Assembly: GCA_046518185.1 (NCBI GenBank)
Contig: JBKGRZ010000007.1
Coordinates: forward strand, 62,001-126,000
DNA: 64,000 nt
Source: Scandinavium vulneris_A
GTDB taxonomy: Bacteria; Pseudomonadota; Gammaproteobacteria; Enterobacterales; Enterobacteriaceae
Direction of reading: 5' to 3'
This document shows, piece after piece, positions 1 through 6,632 of the stretch (within the stretch, counting starts at the first letter, position 1; every line of letters begins with the position of its first letter). Position numbers and translations under genes: made by a program. The notes beneath the pieces were generated by a model. It saw only the letters and a list, made by a program, of their open reading frames with translations. It had not been told where the DNA came from and did no database searches.

Positions 1-975
1 CATCCAGATTTTACAGACGCTGGTGAGCGGCACCGACAGCAGCATTCCGACCGGACCGAGCAACCAGCCCCAGACCAGTAACGACAGGAAGACCACCAGC
101 GTGGACATGCCGAGGCGGCGACCCATCATCTTCGGCTCGACGATATTTCCCAGCACCATATGCACGGCGAGGAATAAGCCGCCGACCAGCAGGCACTCGT
201 ACCAGCCGTTAAACAGGAACGCCTGAATCATCGGCGGAATGGCGGAAATTACCGAGCCAATGTTCGGCACGTAGTTCAGCAGGAACGCCAGCACGCCCCA
301 CATCAATGCGAACTGCACGCCGAGCAGCATCAGGCCAAGCCAGACAATCAGCCCGGTCCATAGGCTTATCAGCGTTTTCAGCGCCAGGTAGTGTGAAACG
401 CCTTTCAGCGCGCGGTGCAGGCCAGCGATGTGAATTTGCGGGTTAACCAGCGCGAAACGCAGTTTGTACGGCACGTGGCGCACCTCGAACAGCATAAACA
501 CCACCGTCATCACCAGCAGCACGATGCTGGCCATCGCCCCGGAAAGTCCGGTCATCATGGTGGTGGCGAAGGTCATCATCTTGTCGGAGTCGACACGTTG
601 CAGCATTCGCTCTGGCGACATGTGCATGTGCAGGAACGGCATCGCATCCTGTAGCGCCAGCAGTTTGCGGGTAAGTTCTTTGTTGTACTTCGGCAGCATG
701 GCGACAAACTCGTTGGCGGAGGCCGCCAGCACGGCTATCAGCGCGGTGAGGACGCACAACATCACGAACACCACAATGGAGATGGCCAGCGGTCGGGAAA
801 CACCCCGACGAATAAACCAGGTTACCAGCGGGTTGAGAACAATGGCGAAAAAGAGGGCCAGAAGCAGTTGAACAATAATATCGGCAGCAGCGTGGATCCC
901 AGCCAGGATCACCACCAGCGCCGCCAGTTTTAATAGGATGTGTAGTCCCGCTTTATCAGCGGCAGGCGTTGTCAT
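1..975 (-). CDS. yhhT: YhhT, AI-2E/PerM-family membrane transporter (C-terminus outside window)
   Basis: Inner-membrane protein of the AI-2E (PerM/UPF0118) family, whose members are putative exporters or permeases; the substrate of YhhT is not established. The 325 codons visible carry the family pattern: a pair of N-terminal hydrophobic helices, an amphipathic middle segment, and the conserved stretch containing FLLNYVPNIG near residue 245, followed by further membrane helices. It matches my memory of E. coli YhhT nearly throughout. Only the last 20-30 residues should be missing. I chose the ATG at 975 over the one at 981 because AAGGA lies 7 bases upstream of 975 but almost touches 981. Reading is leftward; the next gene on this strand is the vapBC pair. 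Confidence 0.93.
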   Translation of the reverse strand, partial: MTTPAADKAGLHILLKLAALVVILAGIHAAADIIVQLLLALFFAIVLNPLVTWFIRRGVSRPLAISIVVFVMLCVLTALIAVLAASANEFVAMLPKYNKELTRKLLALQDAMPFLHMHMSPERMLQRVDSDKMMTFATTMMTGLSGAMASIVLLVMTVVFMLFEVRHVPYKLRFALVNPQIHIAGLHRALKGVSHYLALKTLISLWTGLIVWLGLMLLGVQFALMWGVLAFLLNYVPNIGSVISAIPPMIQAFLFNGWYECLLVGGLFLAVHMVLGNIVEPKMMGRRLGMSTLVVFLSLLVWGWLLGPVGMLLSVPLTSVCKIWM

Positions 976-1080
976 GGTCATTTCCTTATTGTTTACCGGC
1001 ATTAAGTGTAGTGCGTTGCGCCGCGCTGACTATCGGAAAGAATGACGATTTGTCTTATCATTGAGTGTTGTAAGGGCGTG

Positions 1081-1497
1081 TTATTTTGCCCAGTCTTCCA
1101 GCGTAAGTCCTGGCACCCGCGCAAACTCCCGCACATTGTTGGTTACCAGAATGGCCCCGGCCGCTATTGCATGGCCCGCAATGCCGGTGTTATTCGGCCC
1201 AATCGGTGTGCCAGCGGCGCTCAGGGCTGCCTTGATCTCTGTTGTGGCATCCACGGCAGCCCGGTCCCAGGCCAGTACTGCGTCAAGTCGGGAGCAAAAG
1301 GCTTCAACCAGTTGCGTGTGGCGTGGTGAGGCTTTTTTACCGATCGCACCAAAGCGCATCTCGGCGTAAGTAATGGCCGAGACCACAATTCGGTGGTTAC
1401 GAAGCACTGCCTGCTCCAGACGCCGAATCACGCCTTCTGGCTGCTCGCGCATGATAAAAGAGCAGATGTTGGTATCCAGCATGTAAGTTTTGCTCAT
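1081..1497 (-). CDS. vapC: VapC-family PIN-domain toxin, possibly catalytically impaired
   Basis: PIN-domain protein of 138 residues, the toxin half of a type II VapBC system; active relatives are Mg2+-dependent tRNA endonucleases. Visible landmarks are the first acidic residue in MLDTN (Asp8), Glu46 in TYAEM, and the C-terminal TNNVREF motif. In relatives I remember, the segment between these reads GP-x-D, with that Asp being a metal ligand; here residues 100-103 end in Asn-Asn, so the third acidic ligand (position 103, codon at 1189-1191) is Asn. That is one transition from an Asp codon. It overlaps vapB by 4 bases (ATGA), typical of coupled toxin-antitoxin pairs. The fold assignment is firm; loss of activity is inferred. 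Confidence 0.88.
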   Translation of the reverse strand: MSKTYMLDTNICSFIMREQPEGVIRRLEQAVLRNHRIVVSAITYAEMRFGAIGKKASPRHTQLVEAFCSRLDAVLAWDRAAVDATTEIKAALSAAGTPIGPNNTGIAGHAIAAGAILVTNNVREFARVPGLTLEDWAK

Positions 1498-1724
1498 AGG
1501 TCAAAACGTCCTTCGTCGCTGACAATTTCATCGCGCTCTGCCATGAAGTCCGGGTCGGCTTTCTCTTCCTGCATAAATGAACCCCAGGTAGGGCGGACCG
1601 GACGCAGAATAATGGTATCGCCTTCTCGTACGATCTCCAGTTCGCTAACGCCTTCAAAGTCCATATCGCGTGGCAGACGGATCGCGCGGTTATTACCGTT
1701 TTTAAATACCGATACAGTTCGCAT
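1494..1724 (-). CDS. vapB: VapB-family antitoxin (AbrB/MazE-like)
   Basis: Antitoxin of 76 residues. The N-terminal half (about 1-45) has the swapped-hairpin AbrB/MazE/SpoVT DNA-binding pattern, with the characteristic NGNNRAIRLP segment at 9-18 followed by an acidic strand and EGDTIILRP. The C-terminal tail is acidic and probably wraps the toxin. In this family the antitoxin, alone and with the toxin, represses its own promoter. An AGGAG ribosome site lies just upstream of the ATG at 1724. It is the first gene of a two-gene unit reading leftward into vapC, inserted between yhhT and dcrB. Confidence 0.9.
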   Translation of the reverse strand: MRTVSVFKNGNNRAIRLPRDMDFEGVSELEIVREGDTIILRPVRPTWGSFMQEEKADPDFMAERDEIVSDEGRFDL

Positions 1725-1845
1725 GTTGGCTCTCCTTTAAAATGTGGCTGGTTTAGGGCAGGGATATGCCGCTCATCGCTTTGCTGAAGTATATGCCTGG
1801 GATATGCTGATGCGCAAGATTTGCTCAGATGCTGGCTCAGTAAGC

Positions 1846-1880
1846 AAAAAAAAAGCCCCCGGTCGCGAAACCGGGGGCTG
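1846..1880 (-). terminator. Rho-independent terminator of dcrB
   Basis: On the minus strand a GC-rich stem (GCCCCCGGT pairing with ACCGGGGGC across a short loop, 1855-1879) is followed by nine T residues (the A-run at 1846-1854 on the plus strand). It sits 19 bases beyond the dcrB stop codon. This is a textbook intrinsic terminator. Confidence 0.93.
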
Positions 1881-1898
1881 AGTCGTCAGCAGGTAAAC

Positions 1899-2456
1899 TT
1901 AGTTGATGACGATGGTATTGATGATGTTCTCTGCGGTCGCCTGCGCTTTCTGCTGGTCGTCAGCAGGCAGGGTGATTTGCAGGGTCAGCAATTTGTTGTC
2001 CACTTTGCCCAATACCACGGAAGAGTACGCGGTCTGGCCTTTGGCAGAGATGATGCTGTCGAGCTGTTGCAGGGTATGGCCTTTCAGCTCGATGGATTTG
2101 TTGGTCACGACCTGCAGCTGCGGGTCGCGGCTGCGCTGCTGCTCTTCGAGGCGGGAAGCCAACGCGCCAAGATCCTGGTCGGTGTTGTCGCCGACAATCA
2201 CGATCACCGCTTTCTGACCGGTGGCGTCAGAATAGACGTGCATGTTATTGGCCTGGGTGCCCAGTTTGCCGCTCTGGTCGGTCATATCGGCCGGCAGGGA
2301 GAAGCTGAGTTTGCCATCCAGCAGTTTTACAGACTGTGCAGCGGCGTTGCTTTCGGCGGCTGCTCCCTGAACCGGGGTTTTACTGTCGCTGTTATCACAG
2401 GCTGAAAGGCCCATTACCAGCAGGCCAATACCGACGTATTTAACCAAATTGCGCAT
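1899..2456 (-). CDS. dcrB: DcrB, periplasm-facing lipoprotein
   Basis: Lipoprotein of 185 residues, first found in E. coli as a host factor for phages C1 and C6. It was later linked to lipoprotein maturation and inner-membrane homeostasis, functionally overlapping with YciB; the molecular role is still unclear. The first 20 residues form a lipoprotein signal ending in the lipobox LSAC, so Cys20 should be acylated. The remainder is soluble and nearly identical to my memory of E. coli DcrB, with the same length. I chose the ATG at 2456 rather than 2462 because the AAGGA ribosome site is 8 bases away from 2456 but too close to 2462. A strong terminator follows the gene. Confidence 0.95.
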   Translation of the reverse strand: MRNLVKYVGIGLLVMGLSACDNSDSKTPVQGAAAESNAAAQSVKLLDGKLSFSLPADMTDQSGKLGTQANNMHVYSDATGQKAVIVIVGDNTDQDLGALASRLEEQQRSRDPQLQVVTNKSIELKGHTLQQLDSIISAKGQTAYSSVVLGKVDNKLLTLQITLPADDQQKAQATAENIINTIVIN

Positions 2457-2529
2457 TGACATCTTCCTTTTGATAAACGGCCATTAATGGCACATCCACC
2501 TATCTTATCACAACCCGTTGGATGAACCT

Positions 2530-3195
2530 TTACCCTGGCTGAAAAGCCCGGTTTTCAGATTTATCTGCCAGTTTTTTCAACAACATATTCAGCAACACGC
2601 CATACATCGGCAGGAAGAACACCAGGCTAATAAGCACCTTGAAGGTGTAATCAACCAGCGCGATTTCTACCCAGTGCGCGGCCATGAACGGATCCGGACT
2701 GCGCCAGAAGGCGATGAAGAAGAAGGCGAGGGTATCGCTGACGTTCCCAAACAGGGTCGATGCCGTCGGGGCGAGCCACCAGCGATGGTTCTGACGCAGG
2801 CGGTTAAAGACGTGTACGTCGAGAATTTGCCCCAGCGCATAGGCCATAAAGCTTGCCGCCGCGATGCGTGCCACAAACAGATTGAAGTGGCCGAGTGCCG
2901 CAAAGCCCTGCCATTCGCCCATGTAGAACAGCGACGAAATCACGTAAGAAATCAGCAGCGCAGGGGCCATCACCGCAAAAATGATTTTACGGGCCAGCGG
3001 TGCGCCAAAAATACGCACGGTCAGATCGGTCGCGAGGAAAATAAAGGGAAAACTGAACGCGCCCCAAGTGGTATGAAAACCAAAAATGGAGACCGGCAGC
3101 TGGACCAGATAGTTACTGGAGGTGATCACCAGCAGATGAAAAAGTGAAAGCCAGAACAACGCTTTTACGCGCTGAGCTTGAGAAAACTGAAGCAT
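2530..3195 (-). CDS. yhhQ: YhhQ, queuosine-precursor (preQ0/preQ1) transporter
   Basis: Integral membrane protein of 221 residues, in the QPTR/VUT1 family (old DUF165). E. coli YhhQ imports the 7-deazaguanines preQ0 and preQ1 for queuosine tRNA modification. About six hydrophobic helices are apparent, with family landmarks such as NYLVQLP (about 28-34), a conserved TDLTVRIFG segment near 57-65, and a polar DTLAFFF motif around 155. Length and sequence match E. coli closely. It is read leftward, alone, divergent from tusA across a 168-bp gap that should hold both promoters. I see no riboswitch-like pseudoknot there. Confidence 0.95.
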   Translation of the reverse strand: MLQFSQAQRVKALFWLSLFHLLVITSSNYLVQLPVSIFGFHTTWGAFSFPFIFLATDLTVRIFGAPLARKIIFAVMAPALLISYVISSLFYMGEWQGFAALGHFNLFVARIAAASFMAYALGQILDVHVFNRLRQNHRWWLAPTASTLFGNVSDTLAFFFIAFWRSPDPFMAAHWVEIALVDYTFKVLISLVFFLPMYGVLLNMLLKKLADKSENRAFQPG

Positions 3196-3363
3196 ATTGT
3201 GACCTTTTTAGTGGTTGGGGTGAGGGAACCCAATGAAAACCGCCGCATAATACTGCGTTCTGTGCGCTTTGCAACGGCTAATTTTCGCGCAATCGTTAAC
3301 CTGCCTTGCGTCACAAAAAACTGGGGGTAAACTAAGGCGGTTTTTTGACTGACTGAGTGAACA

Positions 3364-3609
3364 ATGAGCGATCTTTTTTCTGCTGCTGACCACACCCTGG
3401 ATGCTCAGGGCCTGCGCTGCCCGGAGCCGGTAATGATGGTCCGTAAAACCGTGCGTACGATGCCGGTGGGCGAAACGCTGCTGATCGTCGCGGATGACCC
3501 GGCGACAACCCGCGACATTCCCGGCTTCTGCCGTTTTATGGATCATGAGCTGATTGCTCAGCACACCGATTCGCTGCCTTACCGCTACCTGATTCGTAAA
3601 AATCACTGA
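3364..3609 (+). CDS. tusA: TusA, sulfur-carrier protein for tRNA 2-thiolation
   Basis: Small protein of 81 residues (formerly SirA/YhhP). It accepts persulfide sulfur from IscS and passes it to TusBCD, feeding 2-thiouridine formation by MnmA, and it also influences molybdopterin synthesis. The signature LRCPEPV places the sulfur-carrying Cys at position 19, followed by the MMVRK helix typical of the TusA fold. Length equals the E. coli protein. It is a single gene; a hairpin follows the stop at 3617-3640, and the next gene is the TRAP operon rather than zntA as in E. coli. Confidence 0.97.
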   Translation: MSDLFSAADHTLDAQGLRCPEPVMMVRKTVRTMPVGETLLIVADDPATTRDIPGFCRFMDHELIAQHTDSLPYRYLIRKNH

Positions 3610-3616
3610 TCCCCCG

Positions 3617-3640
3617 AGGGCAGAAACTGTGATCTGCCCT
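3617..3640 (+). terminator. Possible terminator hairpin after tusA
   Basis: AGGGCAG pairs with CTGCCCT across a 10-base loop, starting 8 bases after the tusA stop. There is no T-run behind it, so it may protect the 3' end or act weakly rather than be a full intrinsic terminator. Confidence 0.5.
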
Positions 3641-3659
3641 GAAATATCGTTATCAAATG

Positions 3660-3678
3660 GTTAAACCAACGTTTCATA
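3660..3678 (+). promoter_or_regulatory. Second, weaker KdgR-like box upstream of the TRAP operon
   Basis: Compared with the KdgR consensus I remember (AATRAAAYRNYRTTTYATT), this stretch has 15 of 19 positions and shares the core CAACGTTT with the better box at 3744-3762. Two similar boxes about 84 bp apart would allow looping by an IclR-family dimer. Assignment is by pattern only. Confidence 0.4.
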
Positions 3679-3689
3679 TTTGTATCTTT

Positions 3690-3705
3690 TGTGAGGCGTC
3701 TCACC
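3690..3705 (+). promoter_or_regulatory. CRP site of the TRAP transporter promoter
   Basis: TGTGA-N6-TCACC matches nine of ten conserved CRP positions. A plausible -10 (TAATTT) lies at 3727-3732, so transcription would start near 3739, putting the centre of the CRP site at about -41.5. That is the classic class II activator position and it replaces a -35 element; none is apparent. The operon is therefore probably under catabolite control. Confidence 0.7.
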
Positions 3706-3743
3706 GTCGTGCTTCTCGTACCAGGCTAATTTTTACACGCAAA

Positions 3744-3762
3744 ACTAAAACAACGTTTTATT
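3744..3762 (+). promoter_or_regulatory. KdgR-like operator just downstream of the TRAP promoter
   Basis: This 19-bp stretch matches the KdgR box consensus at 18 of 19 positions and is a perfect inverted repeat of TAAAAC around AAC. It lies right after the predicted transcription start, a position suited to repression. KdgR, an IclR-family repressor relieved by 2-keto-3-deoxygluconate, controls pectin and hexuronate genes in enterobacteria. The match is seen; binding is inferred. Confidence 0.62.
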
Positions 3763-3783
3763 AAATGCCCCTGGAGACGACCG

Positions 3784-4767
3784 ATGAAAATGACTGTCAG
3801 GCCATTTGTGGCCGCCTTATGCCTTTCGACTGCCACTCTCTGTTTTACCTCTTCCGTTTTAGCGCAGACTATCCGCGCTGCCGATGTTCATCCTGAAGGC
3901 TACCCGAACGTGGTGGCGGTGCAGCACATGGGCGAAAAACTCAAACAACAAACCAACGGCGAGCTGGAGATTAAAGTCTTCCCGGGCGGTGTGTTGGGCG
4001 ATGAAAAGCAAATGATTGAACAGGCGCAGATGGGGGCGATCGACATGATCCGCGTCTCAATGGCACCGGTGGCGGCGATCCTGCCCGATATCGAAGTGTT
4101 CACTCTGCCCTATGTGTTCCGCGATGAAGATCATATGCACAAGGTCATCGACGGCGACATCGGCAAACAGATTGGTGAGAAGCTTACCAATAACCCGAAA
4201 TCCAAACTGGTGTTCCTCGGCTGGATGGACTCCGGTACCCGTAACCTGATAACCAAGCAAGCGGTCACCAAGCCTGAGGATCTGAAGGGCATGAAAATCC
4301 GCGTGCAGGGTAGCCCGGTAGCGATTGATACCCTGAAGGATATGGGCGCAAACGCCATCGCAATGGGCGTGAGTGAGGTGTACAGCGGGATGCAGACCGG
4401 GGTTATCGACGGGGCGGAGAACAATCCGCCGACCTTTATCGCCCATAACTACATGCCGGTGGCGAAGCACTACACCCTCAGCGGCCACTTCATCACCCCG
4501 GAAATGCTGCTCTATTCCAAAGTGAAATGGGACAAACTGAACCCCGACCAGCAGCAAAAAATCATGACCCTGGCCCGTGAAGCGCAGATGGAACAACGCC
4601 AGCTGTGGAACGCCTACAACCAGCAGGCGCTGGAAAAAATGAAAGCCGGTGGCGTGCAGTTCCATGACATCGACAAAACGTATTTCGTTCAGGCAACGGA
4701 ACCGGTGCGCAAAGCCTATGGCGAAAAGCACCAGGATCTGATGAAAGCCATTGCTGACGCCCAGTGA
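3784..4767 (+). CDS. TRAP transporter periplasmic substrate-binding protein (DctP family)
   Basis: Periplasmic solute receptor of 327 residues for a tripartite ATP-independent (TRAP) importer. A Sec signal peptide covers about residues 1-27 (hydrophobic core, then SVLA before Gln). The mature protein has DctP-family features: the Arg in GTRNL (Arg153), the IRVQGSP segment with Arg173, which in the family grips the substrate carboxylate, and the EVYSGMQTGVIDGAENN-type helix at 198-214. The start follows a CTGGAG ribosome site. It heads a three-gene operon with the two membrane subunits. Substrate cannot be read from sequence; the KdgR-like boxes and CRP site suggest a sugar acid such as glucuronate or galacturonate. 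It sits between tusA and zntA, which are neighbours in E. coli. Confidence 0.9.
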   Translation: MKMTVRPFVAALCLSTATLCFTSSVLAQTIRAADVHPEGYPNVVAVQHMGEKLKQQTNGELEIKVFPGGVLGDEKQMIEQAQMGAIDMIRVSMAPVAAILPDIEVFTLPYVFRDEDHMHKVIDGDIGKQIGEKLTNNPKSKLVFLGWMDSGTRNLITKQAVTKPEDLKGMKIRVQGSPVAIDTLKDMGANAIAMGVSEVYSGMQTGVIDGAENNPPTFIAHNYMPVAKHYTLSGHFITPEMLLYSKVKWDKLNPDQQQKIMTLAREAQMEQRQLWNAYNQQALEKMKAGGVQFHDIDKTYFVQATEPVRKAYGEKHQDLMKAIADAQ

Positions 4768-4790
4768 GCCGCACCGTGACCGGAGGACCT

Positions 4791-5300
4791 ATGTCCGACT
4801 CTTTTTCAAGGCTGATGGACAAGCTGTACATGCTGGCGATGTGGGTGGCTGGCGTGTCGCTGCTGGTGATGACCATCGTCATTCCGATCGGGATTTTCTC
4901 GCGCTACGTGCTGAACCGGGGCGAGTCCTGGCCTGAACCCGTCGCCATCCTGTGCATGGTGACCTTTACCTTCGTCGGTGCGGCGGTGGGTTACCGCGCC
5001 GGGTCGCACATCGCGGTCAACATGCTGACCGACCGCTTGCCTGCGGTCTTACAGCGCGGCGCGGCAAGGCTGGTCGATTTGATGATGCTGCTGATAACCG
5101 GGCTGATGTTCTGGTACAGCGCCTGGCTGTGCGTCGATCTGTGGGAGCAGCCGGTGGCGGAGTTTCCGTTGCTGACCTCCGGCGAGACCTATTTGCCGCT
5201 GCCGGTCGGTTCGGCGGTATTGATTTTGTTCGTCATCGAACGAGTGCTGTTCGGTTCTCAGGAGAACCGTCCGGTGGTGCTCATCGGTAATCACGGTTAA
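4791..5300 (+). CDS. TRAP transporter small membrane subunit (DctQ family)
   Basis: Membrane protein of 169 residues with four hydrophobic helices (roughly 12-35, 50-70, 90-112, 135-155), the topology of DctQ subunits, and the family landmark SRYVLN-x-GESWPEP after the first helix. It partners the large DctM subunit and supports docking of the binding protein. I start it at 4791, preceded by CGGAGG at ideal spacing. The reading frame is open upstream to 4764, overlapping dctP, but that ATG lacks a good ribosome site and adds residues unlike the family. Confidence 0.9.
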   Translation: MSDSFSRLMDKLYMLAMWVAGVSLLVMTIVIPIGIFSRYVLNRGESWPEPVAILCMVTFTFVGAAVGYRAGSHIAVNMLTDRLPAVLQRGAARLVDLMMLLITGLMFWYSAWLCVDLWEQPVAEFPLLTSGETYLPLPVGSAVLILFVIERVLFGSQENRPVVLIGNHG

Positions 5301-5310
5301 GGGGTGTCAG

Positions 5311-6594
5311 ATGGACGCATTTATTCTGCTTTTCACCCTCGCCATTCTGCTGGCTATCGGCATGCCAGTGGCGTTTGCCGTGGGGCTCAGCGCAGTGGCG
5401 GGCGCACTATGGATTGATTTACCGCTGGAAGCGCTGATGATCCAGATAACCAGCGGGGTCAACAAATTTACCCTGCTGGCGATCCCGTTCTTCATTCTGG
5501 CCGGGGCTATTATGGCGGAAGGCGGGATTGCCCGCCGTCTGGTCAATTTCGCCTATCTGTTTGTCGGCTTTATTCGCGGCGGGCTGTCGCTGGTGAACAT
5601 TGTGGCGTCGACCTTTTTCGGGGCGATCTCCGGCTCATCGGTGGCGGATACTGCCTCGATTGGCAGCGTGATGATCCCGGAGATGGAGAAGAAGGGATAT
5701 CCGCGTGAGTATGCGGCGGCGGTCACGGCCAGCGGTTCCGTACAGGCGATTTTGATCCCGCCGAGCCACAACTCCGTGATTTACTCGCTGGCGGCGGGCG
5801 GCACGGTGTCTATCGCCACGCTGTTTATCGCTGGCGTACTACCGGGGCTGCTGCTGGGGTTCAGCCTGATGGTGATGTGTCTCTGCTTCGCCCATAAGCG
5901 GGGCTACCCGAAAGGGGAGGTTATCCCGTTCAAACAGGCGGTGAAGATTTTCCTCGACGCCCTGTGGGGGCTGATGACGGTGGTGATTATTCTGGGCGGG
6001 ATCCTCTCCGGGATATTTACCGCAACGGAATCGGCAGCGGTCGCCTGCCTGTGGGCGTTCTTCGTCACCATGTTCATCTATCGCGACTATCAGTGGAGTG
6101 AGCTGCCGAAGCTGATGTATCGCACGGTGAAAACCGTCAGTATCGTGATGATCCTGATTGGTTTTGCCGCCGCCTTTGGTGCGGTGATGACCTACATGCA
6201 GTTGCCGGTGCGCATCACCGAGTTCTTTACCTCGCTCTCCAGCAATAAGTACGTGATTTTGATGTACCTCAACGTCATGCTGCTGCTGATTGGCACCCTG
6301 ATGGACATGGCACCGATCATCCTGATCCTGACCCCTGTGCTGCTGCCGGTGACCAATGCGTTGGGGATCGATCCGGTACATTTCGGGATGATCATGATGG
6401 TAAATCTCGGGATCGGCCTGATTACGCCCCCGGTGGGATCGGTGCTGTTTGTCGCCAGTGCGGTGAGTAAGCAGAAGATAGAAACCGTGGTGCGCGCGAT
6501 GCTGCCGTTCTACGGCGTGCTGCTGATTGTGCTGGCTATGGTGACCTACATCCCGGCGATATCGCTGTGGTTGCCACACGTCCTCGGAATGTAG
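5311..6594 (+). CDS. TRAP transporter large permease subunit (DctM family)
   Basis: Polytopic protein of 427 residues with about a dozen membrane helices; it is the Na+-coupled transport subunit of TRAP systems. Typical landmarks are FFILAGAIMAEGGIARRLV near 67-85, the SGSSVADTASIG loop at about 110-121, the PPSHN motif near 150, a second loop TATESAAVACLWAF near 235, and the C-terminal GLITPPVGSVLFV near 370. Length is normal for the family. It follows the small subunit by 10 bases with GGGGTG as a weak ribosome site and is the last gene of the operon; a strong hairpin lies between it and convergent zntA. Confidence 0.92.
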   Translation: MDAFILLFTLAILLAIGMPVAFAVGLSAVAGALWIDLPLEALMIQITSGVNKFTLLAIPFFILAGAIMAEGGIARRLVNFAYLFVGFIRGGLSLVNIVASTFFGAISGSSVADTASIGSVMIPEMEKKGYPREYAAAVTASGSVQAILIPPSHNSVIYSLAAGGTVSIATLFIAGVLPGLLLGFSLMVMCLCFAHKRGYPKGEVIPFKQAVKIFLDALWGLMTVVIILGGILSGIFTATESAAVACLWAFFVTMFIYRDYQWSELPKLMYRTVKTVSIVMILIGFAAAFGAVMTYMQLPVRITEFFTSLSSNKYVILMYLNVMLLLIGTLMDMAPIILILTPVLLPVTNALGIDPVHFGMIMMVNLGIGLITPPVGSVLFVASAVSKQKIETVVRAMLPFYGVLLIVLAMVTYIPAISLWLPHVLGM

Positions 6595-6604
6595 TCGTGG
6601 GTAG

Positions 6605-6625
6605 GCCCGGCCAGCGCGGCCGGGC
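6605..6625. terminator. Hairpin between converging dctM-type gene and zntA (REP-like)
   Basis: GCCCGGCC pairs with GGCCGGGC around a five-base loop in the 38-bp gap between two convergent genes. The sequence resembles the GC-rich REP palindromes seen elsewhere in this window. There is no T-run on either side, so it is more likely an mRNA 3'-end protector or REP unit than a strong intrinsic terminator. Confidence 0.6.
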
Positions 6626-6632
6626 TTACGCC

